NCBI RefSeq assembly: GCF_934630535.1
Contig: NZ_CAKTVU010000005.1
Span: forward strand, 81,741-145,740
DNA: 64,000 bases
Direction of reading: 5' to 3'
DNA from: an uncultured Senegalimassilia sp.
Lineage (GTDB): Bacteria > Actinomycetota > Coriobacteriia > Coriobacteriales > Eggerthellaceae
Positions 1 through 8,263 of this stretch are shown here, in pieces. The position numbers were made by a program, and so were the translations under genes. Below the pieces are notes generated by a model. That model saw only the letters and a program-made list of their open reading frames with translations, ran no database searches and was not told the origin of the DNA. Positions within the stretch are counted from its first letter, which is position 1; every line of letters begins with the position of its first letter.

Positions 1-1
1 T

Positions 2-301
2 GGGGAAGGCGGTAAGCTTGTTTCGGCCCAGGTGGAACATGTTGGCGACGGCGCGCTGGAAACCGTGCCCGTCGACGGCGTGTTCGTTGCGGTGGGCACG
101 CAGCCCAACACCGAGTTCCTTGCGGGCGCCTTACCCCTTGATGTGGGCGGCTACATCGCGGCCTCTGAGACCGGCGAAACCTCCATCCCCGGCGTGTTCG
201 CGGCGGGCGATGTGCGCGCGAAAGCGCTCCGACAGGTGGTCACGGCGGTATCCGATGGTGCAGTCTGTGCGGAGCAGGCTGCAAACTATGTTGCAATCTG
301 A
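2..301 (+). CDS. trxB: Thioredoxin reductase-like flavoprotein, C-terminal part
   Basis: The gene enters from the left edge; only about the last 99 residues are visible, in frame 2 with stop TGA at 299-301. The segment carries the FAD-binding GVFAAGDV motif, followed by the KALRQVVTAVSDGAVCAEQA helix typical of the C-terminus of thioredoxin reductases (transfer of electrons from NADPH to thioredoxin or a similar carrier, in the cytoplasm). The redox CxxC pair would lie upstream of the window and cannot be checked, so a related ferredoxin/flavodoxin-NADP reductase-like protein is possible. It is followed by GC-rich hairpins before prfA. Confidence 0.8.
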   Translation, partial: GEGGKLVSAQVEHVGDGALETVPVDGVFVAVGTQPNTEFLAGALPLDVGGYIAASETGETSIPGVFAAGDVRAKALRQVVTAVSDGAVCAEQAANYVAI

Positions 302-323
302 TAAGATTTTACGGTTCGACAAC

Positions 324-378
324 GGCCCTGCTCGCGCCTAGCGCGCACGCAGGGCCCATGCCGCGGGTCCGTCCGCGG
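324..378 (+). other. Two tandem GC-rich hairpins between trxB and prfA
   Basis: GGCCCTGC at 324-331 pairs with GCAGGGCC at 349-356, and an inner CGCGC/GCGCG stem lies between them. A second hairpin, CCGCGG at 361-366 and 373-378, follows directly. No T-run follows either one, so they may slow transcription or bound the trxB message rather than act as classical terminators. Confidence 0.45.
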
Positions 379-412
379 CCACCGGCAACATATGACAAAG
401 GATGCACCGACC

Positions 413-1486
413 ATGCAAGATAGCGAAATGCGCGACAAGCTGGAGAAGATCATCAAGGCCTACGAGGAGCTGCAGGCCAAGATGAGCGACCCCGCCGTGC
501 TTGCCGATCAGAAGGAATACAACAAGCTGGCCAAGGAATACTCCGACCAGGGCGAGCTGGTGGCGAAGTCCCGCGAGTACCTGCAGGCCTGCGCCGATAT
601 CGACGAGGCCAAGGAGATGCTCGGCGACCCCGACATGAAGGAGTTCGCCCAGGAGACCATCTCGGCCGCCGAGGCGCAGCTTCCCAGCCTGGAAGAGGAC
701 ATCAAGTTCCTGCTCATTCCCTCCGACCCGGCCGATGAGAAGGACATCATCGTGGAGATCCGCGCCGCGGCCGGCGGCGACGAGGCCGCCATCTTCGCGG
801 GCGACCTGTTCAAGATGTACGAGCGCTTCTGCTCCTCGCGCAAGTGGAAGATCGAGCTCATGGACGTCAGCCCCTCCGACGCCGGCGGCTACAAGGAGGT
901 CCAGTTCAAGGTCAAGGGCGACAAGGTGTACTCGGTCATGAAGTTCGAGTCCGGCGTCCATCGCGTGCAGCGCGTCCCCAAGACCGAGTCCCAGGGCCGC
1001 ATCCACACCTCCACCGCAACGGTGGCGGTGCTGCCCGAGGCCGACGAGGTCGAGGTCGACATCAACGAGAACGATCTGCGCATCGACGTGTACCGCGCCG
1101 GCGGCCCGGGCGGCCAGTGCGTCAACACCACCGACTCCGCAGTGCGCATCACGCACCTGCCGTCGGGTTTGGTCGTGCAGTCCCAGGACCAGAAGTCCCA
1201 GCTGCAGAACAAGATCGCGGCAATGGCCGTTCTGCGCGCCCGCCTGTACGAGAAGATGCTTGCCGAGCAGCAGGCCGCCGAGGGCGCCAAGCGCCTGGCC
1301 CAGATCGGCTCGGGCGACCGCTCGGAGAAGATCCGCACCTACAACGGCCCGCAGGACCGCGTGACCGATCATCGCATCGGCTTCAACTCCACCTACACCA
1401 GCGTGCTGCAGGGCGACGGCCTTGGCGACGTCATCGCCGCGCTTCAGGCCGCCGATCGCGCGCAGAAGCTCGAAGAGGCCGTTTAG
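413..1486 (+). CDS. prfA: Peptide chain release factor 1
   Basis: RF1 recognises UAA and UAG stop codons and triggers peptide release on the ribosome. The protein has the universal GGQ loop (GGPGGQCVNTTDSAVRITH) that reaches the peptidyl-transferase centre. The RF1-type stop-codon tripeptide region appears as RVPKTESQGRIHTSTA (PxT form). An in-frame ATG at 392 also exists, but AAAGGA at 397-402 sits 10 nt before the ATG at 413, giving 357 residues, the usual RF1 length. It lies just ahead of prmC, whose product methylates the GGQ glutamine, a classic functional pair. A strong intrinsic terminator follows at 1511-1535. Confidence 0.96.
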   Translation: MQDSEMRDKLEKIIKAYEELQAKMSDPAVLADQKEYNKLAKEYSDQGELVAKSREYLQACADIDEAKEMLGDPDMKEFAQETISAAEAQLPSLEEDIKFLLIPSDPADEKDIIVEIRAAAGGDEAAIFAGDLFKMYERFCSSRKWKIELMDVSPSDAGGYKEVQFKVKGDKVYSVMKFESGVHRVQRVPKTESQGRIHTSTATVAVLPEADEVEVDINENDLRIDVYRAGGPGGQCVNTTDSAVRITHLPSGLVVQSQDQKSQLQNKIAAMAVLRARLYEKMLAEQQAAEGAKRLAQIGSGDRSEKIRTYNGPQDRVTDHRIGFNSTYTSVLQGDGLGDVIAALQAADRAQKLEEAV

Positions 1487-1510
1487 GATCCGCTTAATCG
1501 CAAACGTTAA

Positions 1511-1535
1511 AGGCGAGCATCCCGCTCGCCTTTTT
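1511..1535 (+). terminator. Intrinsic terminator after prfA
   Basis: AGGCGAGC at 1511-1518 pairs perfectly with GCTCGCCT at 1524-1531 around a 5-nt loop, followed by a T-run. It separates prfA from prmC. Confidence 0.9.
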
Positions 1536-1657
1536 CATGTGGGGGAGGCCGCGCCGCCGCATATGCCCGTCAAGGAGGTCTTGTGAGCCGGTGGGTTCCG
1601 TGCGCCGCGGGGCCTTGCACGGAGCCGCAGCGTTTCGCATACAGGAAGGTTTCAAGC

Positions 1658-2740
1658 ATGACCGACATCTGGACCGTTAAGGCCGCGCTCGATTGGACCG
1701 TCGGCTATTTGGAGGGCAAAGGCGACGAGAATCCGCGCCTGTCCGCCGAATGGCTGTTGTCGGAAGCGTGCGGGCTGTCGCGCATCGAGCTGTACGTGAA
1801 CTTCGATCGCCCGCTTTCCATGGACGAACGCGACAAGCTGCGCGGGTTCGTCACGCGCCGCGGCAGGGGGGAGCCGCTGCAGTACATCACCGGCGAGGCG
1901 GCGTTTCGCCATATCACGGTGAAGGTGCGTCCCGGCGTGCTCATCCCGCGCCCCGAGACCGAGGTGCTCGTGAGCGAGGCGCTTGCCTTGCTGCCGCCGG
2001 CGAAGAAGCGCGTTGCGCTCGATAGCACCATCGACGCATGGGAGGGCGACGTGATCATCGCCGCCGAGGCTGCTGCCGCCGAGGCGGCGCAGGCCGAGGA
2101 ATCCGAAGACCCCGAGGCGCTTCGGCGATCAAAGCAGGCTATCGACGATTACCTTAACGGCCAAGGCGGTGAAGGCGGATCGAACGGCTCTTCGCCGACC
2201 GCTTGCGCAAAGCAGCGGCCGCTGCTTGTCGCGGATATCTGCACGGGCTCGGGCTGCATCGCGTGCTCCATCGCCTACGAACGCCCCGATGCCCGCCTCA
2301 TCGCCACGGACATCTCGCCCAAAGCCGTGTCGCTTGCCAAGGAAAACGCCCATGACTTAGGGCTTTCCGATCGCGTGCGCGTCGAGCAATGCGATTTGGG
2401 CGCAGGCGTGCCGGCAGCTGCGCTCGGGCGCTTGGACCTTGTGGTGTCCAATCCGCCCTACGTCCCAATGGCGGTGCTCGCCGAGATACCCAGGGAAGTG
2501 GCCGATTTCGAGCCTGCGCTCGCCTTGGACGGCGGCGCGGACGGCAACGACATCCTTCGCCGCCTGCTCCCGTGGACCATGACGGCGCTTCGTCCCGGCG
2601 GGGGCTTCGCGTTCGAGCTGCACGAAACGCGTCTGGCCCAAGCCGCCGACCTTGCGAGGCAAGCAGGGTTCGCGCACGTGCGCATCGTGGATGACCTGGC
2701 GGGACGTCCAAGGGTGCTTACCGCGCGAAAGCCGGTGTAA
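1658..2740 (+). CDS. prmC: Release factor glutamine methyltransferase (with central insertion)
   Basis: PrmC/HemK transfers a methyl group from SAM to the GGQ glutamine of release factors. The N-terminal helical domain is followed by GEPLQYITGEAAF and IPRPETE, then the SAM site DICTGSGCIACSIA and the catalytic NPPY (VVSNPPYVP). Between IPRPETE and the SAM motif is an Ala/Glu/Gly/Ser-rich insertion of roughly 60-70 residues that ordinary PrmC proteins lack. The start is taken at ATG 1658, with AGGAAGG 8 nt upstream. A GTG at 1583 with AAGGAGG close by would add 25 poorly conserved residues and remains an alternative. Confidence 0.93.
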   Translation: MTDIWTVKAALDWTVGYLEGKGDENPRLSAEWLLSEACGLSRIELYVNFDRPLSMDERDKLRGFVTRRGRGEPLQYITGEAAFRHITVKVRPGVLIPRPETEVLVSEALALLPPAKKRVALDSTIDAWEGDVIIAAEAAAAEAAQAEESEDPEALRRSKQAIDDYLNGQGGEGGSNGSSPTACAKQRPLLVADICTGSGCIACSIAYERPDARLIATDISPKAVSLAKENAHDLGLSDRVRVEQCDLGAGVPAAALGRLDLVVSNPPYVPMAVLAEIPREVADFEPALALDGGADGNDILRRLLPWTMTALRPGGGFAFELHETRLAQAADLARQAGFAHVRIVDDLAGRPRVLTARKPV

Positions 2741-2800
2741 ACCGGTAACCGCAAAAGCGGGGCGCGCTCGAGGGGGCGGGCCGGGCATCCGGTCCTCCAC

Positions 2801-2856
2801 CGCGAACGCACCTCCGTCCCTTGTTTGCGCGAACAGGGGACGGAGGTGCGTTCGCG
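2801..2856. repeat. Perfect 20-bp palindrome, REP-like
   Basis: Bases 2801-2820 are the exact reverse complement of 2837-2856, separated by 16 nt. The arms contain CACCTCCGTCCC/GGGACGGAGGTG. GGGACGG-type arms are seen in dispersed intergenic repeats associated with REP-associated Y1 transposases (prior knowledge). Only this copy was noticed in the window, so mobility is an inference. It sits between prmC and the convergent terminator. Confidence 0.6.
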
Positions 2857-2893
2857 CATGCTGCGGGGCAAGGCGTATCGCCGCCAGCCCATG

Positions 2894-2924
2894 AAAAAAG
2901 CCCGGGAACGTTCCCGGGCTTTTC
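2894..2924. terminator. Bidirectional terminator between prmC and gamma-CA gene
   Basis: AGCCCGGGAA and TTCCCGGGCT form a perfect stem around CG, with A-runs on the left and T-runs on the right. It can therefore terminate both converging transcripts. Confidence 0.9.
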
Positions 2925-2939
2925 GCTATCAAGTAGGAT

Positions 2940-3491
2940 TTACAGGGCGATCGTCATGGAATCGCTCGGCAGCGCATCGCCGGGGTGCATGAGCCCCTGC
3001 GCCACCAGGTCCTTGCCGATCTCCACGTACTCCTGCGCATCCACGCGGTTCGCGGCGATCTCCTGGTCGGTCAGCGTGCGCTTGACCTTCGCCGGGCTGC
3101 CGATAACGAGCGAGCCGGCCGGGATCTGCGTGCCGCCCGTCACCAGCGCGCCGGCGCCGATGATGCAGTTGTCGCCCACCTGCGCGTTATCCATCACGAT
3201 CGACCCCATGCCCACCAGCACGTTGTCGCCGATGGTGCAGCCGTGCACGATGGCGCCATGGCCGACCGTGCAGCCCCGCCCGATAACGGCCGGGGTCGTC
3301 GCGCCCACGTGCACGCAAACGCCTTCCTGGATGTTCGAGCCTTCGCCCACCTCGATGCGCGAACCGTAGTCGCCGCGCAAGCTGGCGCCGGCGAACACGG
3401 TGACGTCCTTTGCAAGCGAAACCTTGCCGATGATGGTAGCGTTCGGCGCGATGCGCGCCTCGGGGCTGATGGTAAGCTGACGGTAATCCAT
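2940..3491 (-). CDS. Gamma-carbonic anhydrase family hexapeptide-repeat protein
   Basis: This 183-residue protein consists of left-handed beta-helix hexapeptide repeats (for example AVIGRGCTVGHGAIVHGCTI). It has the three histidines (CVHVG, VGHG, IVHG) that bind the metal in gamma-class carbonic anhydrases and the PaaY/YrdA/CaiE group. It probably forms a cytoplasmic trimer. Activity could be CO2 hydration or thioester hydrolysis; the family is often annotated only by fold. The start is set at ATG 3491, where GGAGGAAAGGC lies directly upstream; the open frame extends 50 codons further but without family similarity. It is divergent from the ilvD leader. Confidence 0.85.
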   Translation of the reverse strand: MDYRQLTISPEARIAPNATIIGKVSLAKDVTVFAGASLRGDYGSRIEVGEGSNIQEGVCVHVGATTPAVIGRGCTVGHGAIVHGCTIGDNVLVGMGSIVMDNAQVGDNCIIGAGALVTGGTQIPAGSLVIGSPAKVKRTLTDQEIAANRVDAQEYVEIGKDLVAQGLMHPGDALPSDSMTIAL

Positions 3492-3679
3492 GCCTTTCCT
3501 CCATTTCGGGCCGGAAGCGAACGATCTGTCCGCTTCGCGATGGTGGGCGTTATCGCTCAAGGGGAATGTTCTCACGCGCCAAGCGGCCGCCGCTACGGCT
3601 AATTCGAACATTTCGTGAGAAAACAGTTGCCAACCTTTCATTGAAGAGTATACTTACGCCCACAAGTTCATAAGCGAAA

Positions 3680-3967
3680 TGCTTTGACGAGGATAGTAGA
3701 GACGAACCCATCTCCAAGAAAGCCGGCGGTTACTGCAAGCCGGTGGTGGGCGGGCTCGAAAACCCCTCCGAGCAGTTCCGACGAACGCGCGGTTCTTAAG
3801 CGAGTAACATTCGCCTAAGGCCGATGCAAGTAATCTGAACCGGTGACTCCGTTATGCGTCGCATATGCCTATGCGTGTATGCCTTCTCTTTTGAGGTCCT
3901 GGTGCAGGTTGCTTGCAGCAGGATTTTTTTATGCCCCAAAAGGGCAGAAGAAGGAAGAAGGATTGGC
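3680..3967 (+). promoter_or_regulatory. T-box-like leader with attenuator ahead of ilvD
   Basis: The 5' part resembles T-box Stem I. AGTA at 3695-3698 faces GAA at 3758-3760, with GAG/CTC and CCCA/TGGG pairing inside. AAGAAAG precedes a CCGGC/GCCGG stem capped by GGTTACTGCAA, recalling the AG-bulge and distal-loop pair. A TCCGAG segment follows the specifier-loop side. At 3898-3930 there is a Rho-independent terminator whose 5' arm contains TGGT at 3900-3903, the sequence that would pair with a tRNA ending in ACCA. The canonical GGGTGGNACCGCG box is not recognisable and the specifier codon could not be assigned. A short-leader-peptide attenuator is an alternative. Confidence 0.55.
3898..3930 (+). 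terminator. Attenuator terminator upstream of ilvD
   Basis: CCTGGTGCA at 3898-3906 pairs with TGCAGCAGG at 3914-3922 with one mismatch, followed by seven T at 3924-3930. It lies 38 nt before the ilvD start, so it would block ilvDBN transcription unless an alternative fold forms. Confidence 0.8.
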
Positions 3968-5644
3968 ATGCAACTTCGCAGCGACGCCGTCAGATGCGGC
4001 ATTCCGCGCGCCCCTCACCGCAGCCTGCTCAAGGCCGACGGCCTGACCGACGAGGAGCTGAAGCGCCCGCTTGTCGCGGTGTTCAACTCCCGCAACGACA
4101 TCATCCCCGGTCATAACAACCTCGATAAGATCTGCGAAGCCGTGAAGGCCGGCATCTACATGGCCGGCGGCGTCCCGTTCGAGATCTCCACCATCGGCGT
4201 GTGCGACGGCATCGCCATGAACCACGACGGCATGCACTATTCGCTCGTGTCGCGCGAGGCCATCGCCGACAGCTTCGAGTGCGCCGTGCAGGGCCACGCC
4301 TTCGACGCGGCCGTGTGCATCCCGAACTGCGATAAGATCGTTCCCGGCATGCTGCTTGGCGCGCTTCGCGTGAACATCCCCACGGTGTTCGTCTCCGGCG
4401 GCCCTATGCTTCCCGGCCATCAGCCCGGTTGCTCGCAGGGCACCACTACCGACCTGAACACGCTCTTCGACGGCGCCGGCCAGGTTGCCGCGGGCACTAT
4501 GACCGAAGAGGAGCTCAAGTACTTCGAGGACACCGCGTGCCCCACGTGCGGTTCCTGCTCCGGCATGTTCACCGCCAACTCCATGAACTGCCTGTGCGAG
4601 GCATTGGGCATCGCGCTTCCCGGCAACGGCACCATCCCCGCCGTGTACTCCGAGCGCCTGCGCCTGGCCAAGCATGCCGGCATGAAGGTCATGGAGCTTC
4701 TTGAGAAGGGCATCTGCATCAAGGACATCATCACCGAGGCCGCCATCCATAACGCCATGGAATGCGACATGGCCTTCGGCGGTTCCACGAACACGGTGCT
4801 GCACCTTACCGCCATTGCGCAGGAGGCGGGCCACCCCATCACCATGGACGATTGGGATGCCGCAAGCGCCCGCACCCCGCACCTGGTGAAGCTGCAGCCC
4901 TCCGGTCCGCGTCCGCTCATCGACCTGTACGCCGTCGGCGGCGTGCCGGTGGTCATGCACGAGCTCGGCGAGGCGGGCCTGCTCGACCGCAGCGCGCTCA
5001 CGGTCATGGGCACCATGGACGAGTATCTGGCCAACTGCACCAAGCCCGCCGACGGCGAGGTGTGCCGCACGCACGACAACCCCTTCTCCAAGGTGGGCGC
5101 CCTGCGTGTGCTCCATGGCAACGTGGCGCCCAACGGCGGCATCGTGAAGAAGTCGGCGGTCGACCCGTCCATGCTCACGCACACCGGCCCGGCCCGTTGC
5201 TTCGACTCCGAGGAGCAGGCCTGCGAGGCCATCTTCGCCGGTAAGATCAACCCCGGCGACGTGGTGGTCATCCGCTACGAAGGCCCCGCCGGCGGCCCGG
5301 GTATGCGCGAGATGCTCACTCCCACCAGCGCCATCGTGGGCATGGGCCTTTCCAAGTCGGTGGCGCTGCTCACCGACGGCCGCTTCTCCGGCGCCTCCAA
5401 GGGCCCGTGCGTCGGCCACATCAGCCCCGAGGCCGCGGCCGGCGGCCCGATCGCGCTGATTCAGGACGGCGATCAGATCACCGTCGACATCGAGGGCGGC
5501 GCCATCACGCTGCACGTCGACGATGACGAGCTGGCGGCCCGCCGCGCGGCATTCGTCGCGCCGGCGCCCAAGCACAACCATGGCGTGCTGGCAAAGTACG
5601 CCAAGCTGGTTTCCTCCGCAGACAAGGGAGCGTATGTGTCATGA
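3968..5644 (+). CDS. ilvD: Dihydroxy-acid dehydratase
   Basis: IlvD dehydrates 2,3-dihydroxy-3-methyl acids to 2-keto acids in isoleucine and valine synthesis. The protein of about 558 residues starts MQLRSDAVRCG at ATG 3968, with a purine-rich AAGGAAGAAGGA upstream. It contains the Fe-S cysteine segments IPNCDKIVPGM and CPTCGSCSGMFTANSMNCL, and the C-terminal GRFSGASKGPCVGHISPEA signature. A longer open frame begins upstream in the leader but is not conserved. The stop overlaps the ilvB ATG by 4 nt (ATGA), indicating translational coupling. Confidence 0.96.
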   Translation: MQLRSDAVRCGIPRAPHRSLLKADGLTDEELKRPLVAVFNSRNDIIPGHNNLDKICEAVKAGIYMAGGVPFEISTIGVCDGIAMNHDGMHYSLVSREAIADSFECAVQGHAFDAAVCIPNCDKIVPGMLLGALRVNIPTVFVSGGPMLPGHQPGCSQGTTTDLNTLFDGAGQVAAGTMTEEELKYFEDTACPTCGSCSGMFTANSMNCLCEALGIALPGNGTIPAVYSERLRLAKHAGMKVMELLEKGICIKDIITEAAIHNAMECDMAFGGSTNTVLHLTAIAQEAGHPITMDDWDAASARTPHLVKLQPSGPRPLIDLYAVGGVPVVMHELGEAGLLDRSALTVMGTMDEYLANCTKPADGEVCRTHDNPFSKVGALRVLHGNVAPNGGIVKKSAVDPSMLTHTGPARCFDSEEQACEAIFAGKINPGDVVVIRYEGPAGGPGMREMLTPTSAIVGMGLSKSVALLTDGRFSGASKGPCVGHISPEAAAGGPIALIQDGDQITVDIEGGAITLHVDDDELAARRAAFVAPAPKHNHGVLAKYAKLVSSADKGAYVS

Positions 5645-7605
5645 GCGAACGCAAGCAAGATAAGCACGCGTCCACCGCAGGACAGCCCCGCGGTCTGGGC
5701 AGCAAGAACCCCAAACAGGGCGAAGAGATGATCGGCGCGCAGGCCGTGGTGGCCTCGCTCGAGGCCGAGGGCGTCGACCTGGTGTTCGGTTATCCGGGCG
5801 GCCAGGCCATCAAGATCTACGACGCGCTCTACGACAGCAAGCAGCTGCATCACGTGCTCGCCCGTCACGAGCAGGGCGCGGTCCACGAGGCCGACGGCTA
5901 TGCGCGCGCCACGGGCAACGTCGGCGTGGTCATCGTGACCTCCGGCCCCGGCGCCACCAACACGGTCACCGGCATCGCCACCGCCTATATGGACAGCGTG
6001 CCGCTCGTGGTCATCACCGGCCAGGTGCCGCGCGGCGTCATCGGCACCGACAGCTTCCAGGAGTCCGACATCGTCGGCATCACCATGCCCGTGGTCAAGC
6101 ACTCCTTCCTGCTGCAGTCCACCGATGAGCTGACGACCACCTTCCGCGAGGCGTTCCATATCGCCGCATCCGGCCGCCCCGGCCCGGTGCTCATCGACAT
6201 CCCCTCCGACATCCTGTCCGAAAAGATGGTCTTCGACTATCCCGACAAGGTCAACCTGCCCTCGTATCGCCCCACCTACCGCGGCAACGCCAAGCAGATC
6301 CGCGCGGCGGTCCAGCGCATGCAGCGCGCCGAGCGCCCCGTGCTCTACGTCGGTGGCGGCGTGGTCAGCTCCGGTGCGGCCGATGAGCTGGTGGAACTGG
6401 CCGATGCGCTGCAGCTGCCCGTGGTCACCACCCTTATGGGCAAGGGCGCGTTCCCCGCTTCCAACCCGCTCAACATCGGCCCCGTGGGCATGCACGGCTC
6501 GAAGTACGCCAACCTTGCCATGACCGAATCGGACCTGATCATCGCCTGCGGCGCGCGCTTCTCCGACCGCGTGACGGGCAAGCTCTCCGAGTTCGCCCCG
6601 CATGCCGACGTCATCCATATCGATATCGACCCGGCCGAGATCGGCAAGATCCGCAAGGTGCAGATCCCCATCGTCGGCGACCTTCGCGGCGTGCTCGCCG
6701 GCATCAACGAGGCGGTTGCGAAGGCGGGCGCCAAGCCCATCACCGCACCGTGGCTCGCTCAGATCGCCGAGTGGCGCCGTCGCTACCCGTTCTACCACTC
6801 CGACCTGGTGGAGGACCCCGACCGCATCGTTCCGGAAACGGTCATGCAGAAGCTTTCGCGCAAGCTCGATCCCAACCGCTCCATCGTTGTGACCGAGGTC
6901 GGCCAGCATCAGATGTGGGCGGCGCAGTTCATCGATCGCGAGAAGCCGCGCACGTTCATCTCCTCCGGCGGCCTGGGCACCATGGGGTTCGGTTTCCCCG
7001 CAGCCATCGGCGCCGCCTTCGGCTGCCCGGGCGACCAGGTGGTCTGCGTCGCCGGCGACGGCTCGTTCCAGATGAACTCCCAGGAGATGGCCACGGCCGC
7101 CATCAACGGCGTGCCGGTGAAGGTGCTCATCCTGGACAACCGCGCGCTGGGCATGGTGCATCAGTGGCAGAAGCTGTTCTACAACGAGCGCTACAGCTTC
7201 ACCGAGCTGTCGGCCAATCCCGATTTCTGCAAGCTCGCAGATGCCTACAGCTGGAAGTCCCGCCGCATCACCGCCCCCGAGGACGTCGACGCCGCGCTTG
7301 ACGAGATGCTGGCCTGCGATGGGCCCTTCCTGCTCGATGTGGCCATCCCCGACGACCAGAACGTGTTCCCGATGGTCGCCCCCGGCGCTGCCATGTCCGA
7401 CGTGCTCGGCGCCATCGACGTGGCGGTCGGCGCCGTGCGCACCGATGTGCCCGGCCAGCCGGCGCCCGCGCCCGAGCCGGAGAAAAGCCCTTGCGCCAAG
7501 ATCGACGCGCAGTTCGGCGGCCGCTGGGAAAGCGATCCCGAAGACAAAGGACCGCGCGAGGGCGAGAAGCTCGACGGCGCGGATGTGGAAGGGGAGTCCC
7601 GATGA
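5641..7605 (+). CDS. ilvB: Acetolactate synthase, large (catalytic) subunit
   Basis: AHAS condenses pyruvate with pyruvate or 2-ketobutyrate, the first common step of branched-chain amino-acid synthesis, using thiamine diphosphate, FAD and Mg. Seen are the ThDP glutamate region (ARHEQGAVHEADGYARA), the FAD/central domain, and the ThDP motif GDGSFQMNSQEMA ending in DN. At 654 residues it is longer than usual. About 30 residues precede MIGAQAVVASLEAEGVD, and about 60 hydrophilic, Pro/Glu/Asp-rich residues follow the conserved fold. The overlapping start at 5641 is preferred; ATG 5728 is the alternative. The stop overlaps ilvN by 4 nt. Confidence 0.96.
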   Translation: MSERKQDKHASTAGQPRGLGSKNPKQGEEMIGAQAVVASLEAEGVDLVFGYPGGQAIKIYDALYDSKQLHHVLARHEQGAVHEADGYARATGNVGVVIVTSGPGATNTVTGIATAYMDSVPLVVITGQVPRGVIGTDSFQESDIVGITMPVVKHSFLLQSTDELTTTFREAFHIAASGRPGPVLIDIPSDILSEKMVFDYPDKVNLPSYRPTYRGNAKQIRAAVQRMQRAERPVLYVGGGVVSSGAADELVELADALQLPVVTTLMGKGAFPASNPLNIGPVGMHGSKYANLAMTESDLIIACGARFSDRVTGKLSEFAPHADVIHIDIDPAEIGKIRKVQIPIVGDLRGVLAGINEAVAKAGAKPITAPWLAQIAEWRRRYPFYHSDLVEDPDRIVPETVMQKLSRKLDPNRSIVVTEVGQHQMWAAQFIDREKPRTFISSGGLGTMGFGFPAAIGAAFGCPGDQVVCVAGDGSFQMNSQEMATAAINGVPVKVLILDNRALGMVHQWQKLFYNERYSFTELSANPDFCKLADAYSWKSRRITAPEDVDAALDEMLACDGPFLLDVAIPDDQNVFPMVAPGAAMSDVLGAIDVAVGAVRTDVPGQPAPAPEPEKSPCAKIDAQFGGRWESDPEDKGPREGEKLDGADVEGESR

Positions 7606-8087
7606 AGCATATCCTGTCCGTTTTGGTTGAGAACAAGCCCGGCGTGCTCTCGCGCGTCACGGGCATGGTCTCGCGCCGCGGTTTCAACATCGACTCGCTG
7701 TCGGTAGGTCCCACCGAAGACCCCACCATGTCGCGCATCACCATCATCGTGAAGGCCGACGAGCTGGCATACGAGCAGCTCACCAAGCAGCTCAACAAGC
7801 TGGTGAGCGTGTTCAAGATCACCGACCTCACCGACACGTCGGCCATCGAGCGCGAGCTGGCGCTGTTCAAGGTCAACGCCGCGCCCGACCGCCGCAACGA
7901 GATCATCGAGATCGCCAACGTGTTCCGCGCCAAGATCGTCGACGTCGGCCGCTCGAGCCTCACCATCGAGGCCACGGGCGACGAGTCGAAGCTCAAGGGC
8001 ATGGAGGACCTGTTCCGCGCATACGGCATCAAGGAGATCACGCGCACCGGCAAGATCGCCATGTCGCGCGCCTCGAAGGAGTCGTAG
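7602..8087 (+). CDS. ilvN: Acetolactate synthase, regulatory subunit
   Basis: This 161-residue protein starts MKHILSVLVENKPGVLSRVTGM. It has the N-terminal ACT domain (feedback binding of valine) and the C-terminal ACT-like AHAS small-subunit domain (KIVDVGRSSLTIEATGDESKL). It activates the IlvB subunit and makes it sensitive to end product. The ATG lies in the ATGA overlap with the ilvB stop. Confidence 0.96.
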   Translation: MKHILSVLVENKPGVLSRVTGMVSRRGFNIDSLSVGPTEDPTMSRITIIVKADELAYEQLTKQLNKLVSVFKITDLTDTSAIERELALFKVNAAPDRRNEIIEIANVFRAKIVDVGRSSLTIEATGDESKLKGMEDLFRAYGIKEITRTGKIAMSRASKES

Positions 8088-8263
8088 GGCCCCATGGCAT
8101 CACGCAACACGCTTTGGCAGCGCAGGCTGCGCATGTGGGCGATGCCGTGATCGGCATGAGCGCGGCATGCGGCTAGGGCGCACCCTTCGCCGCCATATGC
8201 CGATGCTCTTTCGCACACGCTATCCATCCAGGTACATCAGCCAAGAAGAAAGGAAATACCACC

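Noticed and set aside
3865..3894. Nine-residue leader peptide MPMRVCLLF as a branched-chain attenuator
   Set aside because: Only three regulatory codons and no ribosome site; the T-box-like features fit better, though it is not excluded.
3854..3967. An open frame extends ilvD upstream through the leader
   Set aside because: It runs through a Rho-independent terminator, has no family similarity, and a better start with a purine-rich ribosome site is at 3968.
3929..5581. Long antisense open frame (550 codons) opposite ilvD
   Set aside because: A mirror of the G/C-biased third positions of ilvD; low-complexity Gly/Ala/Val/His/Arg composition with no domains. The same applies to the long frames opposite prfA, ilvB, serA, infB and 14382-18218.
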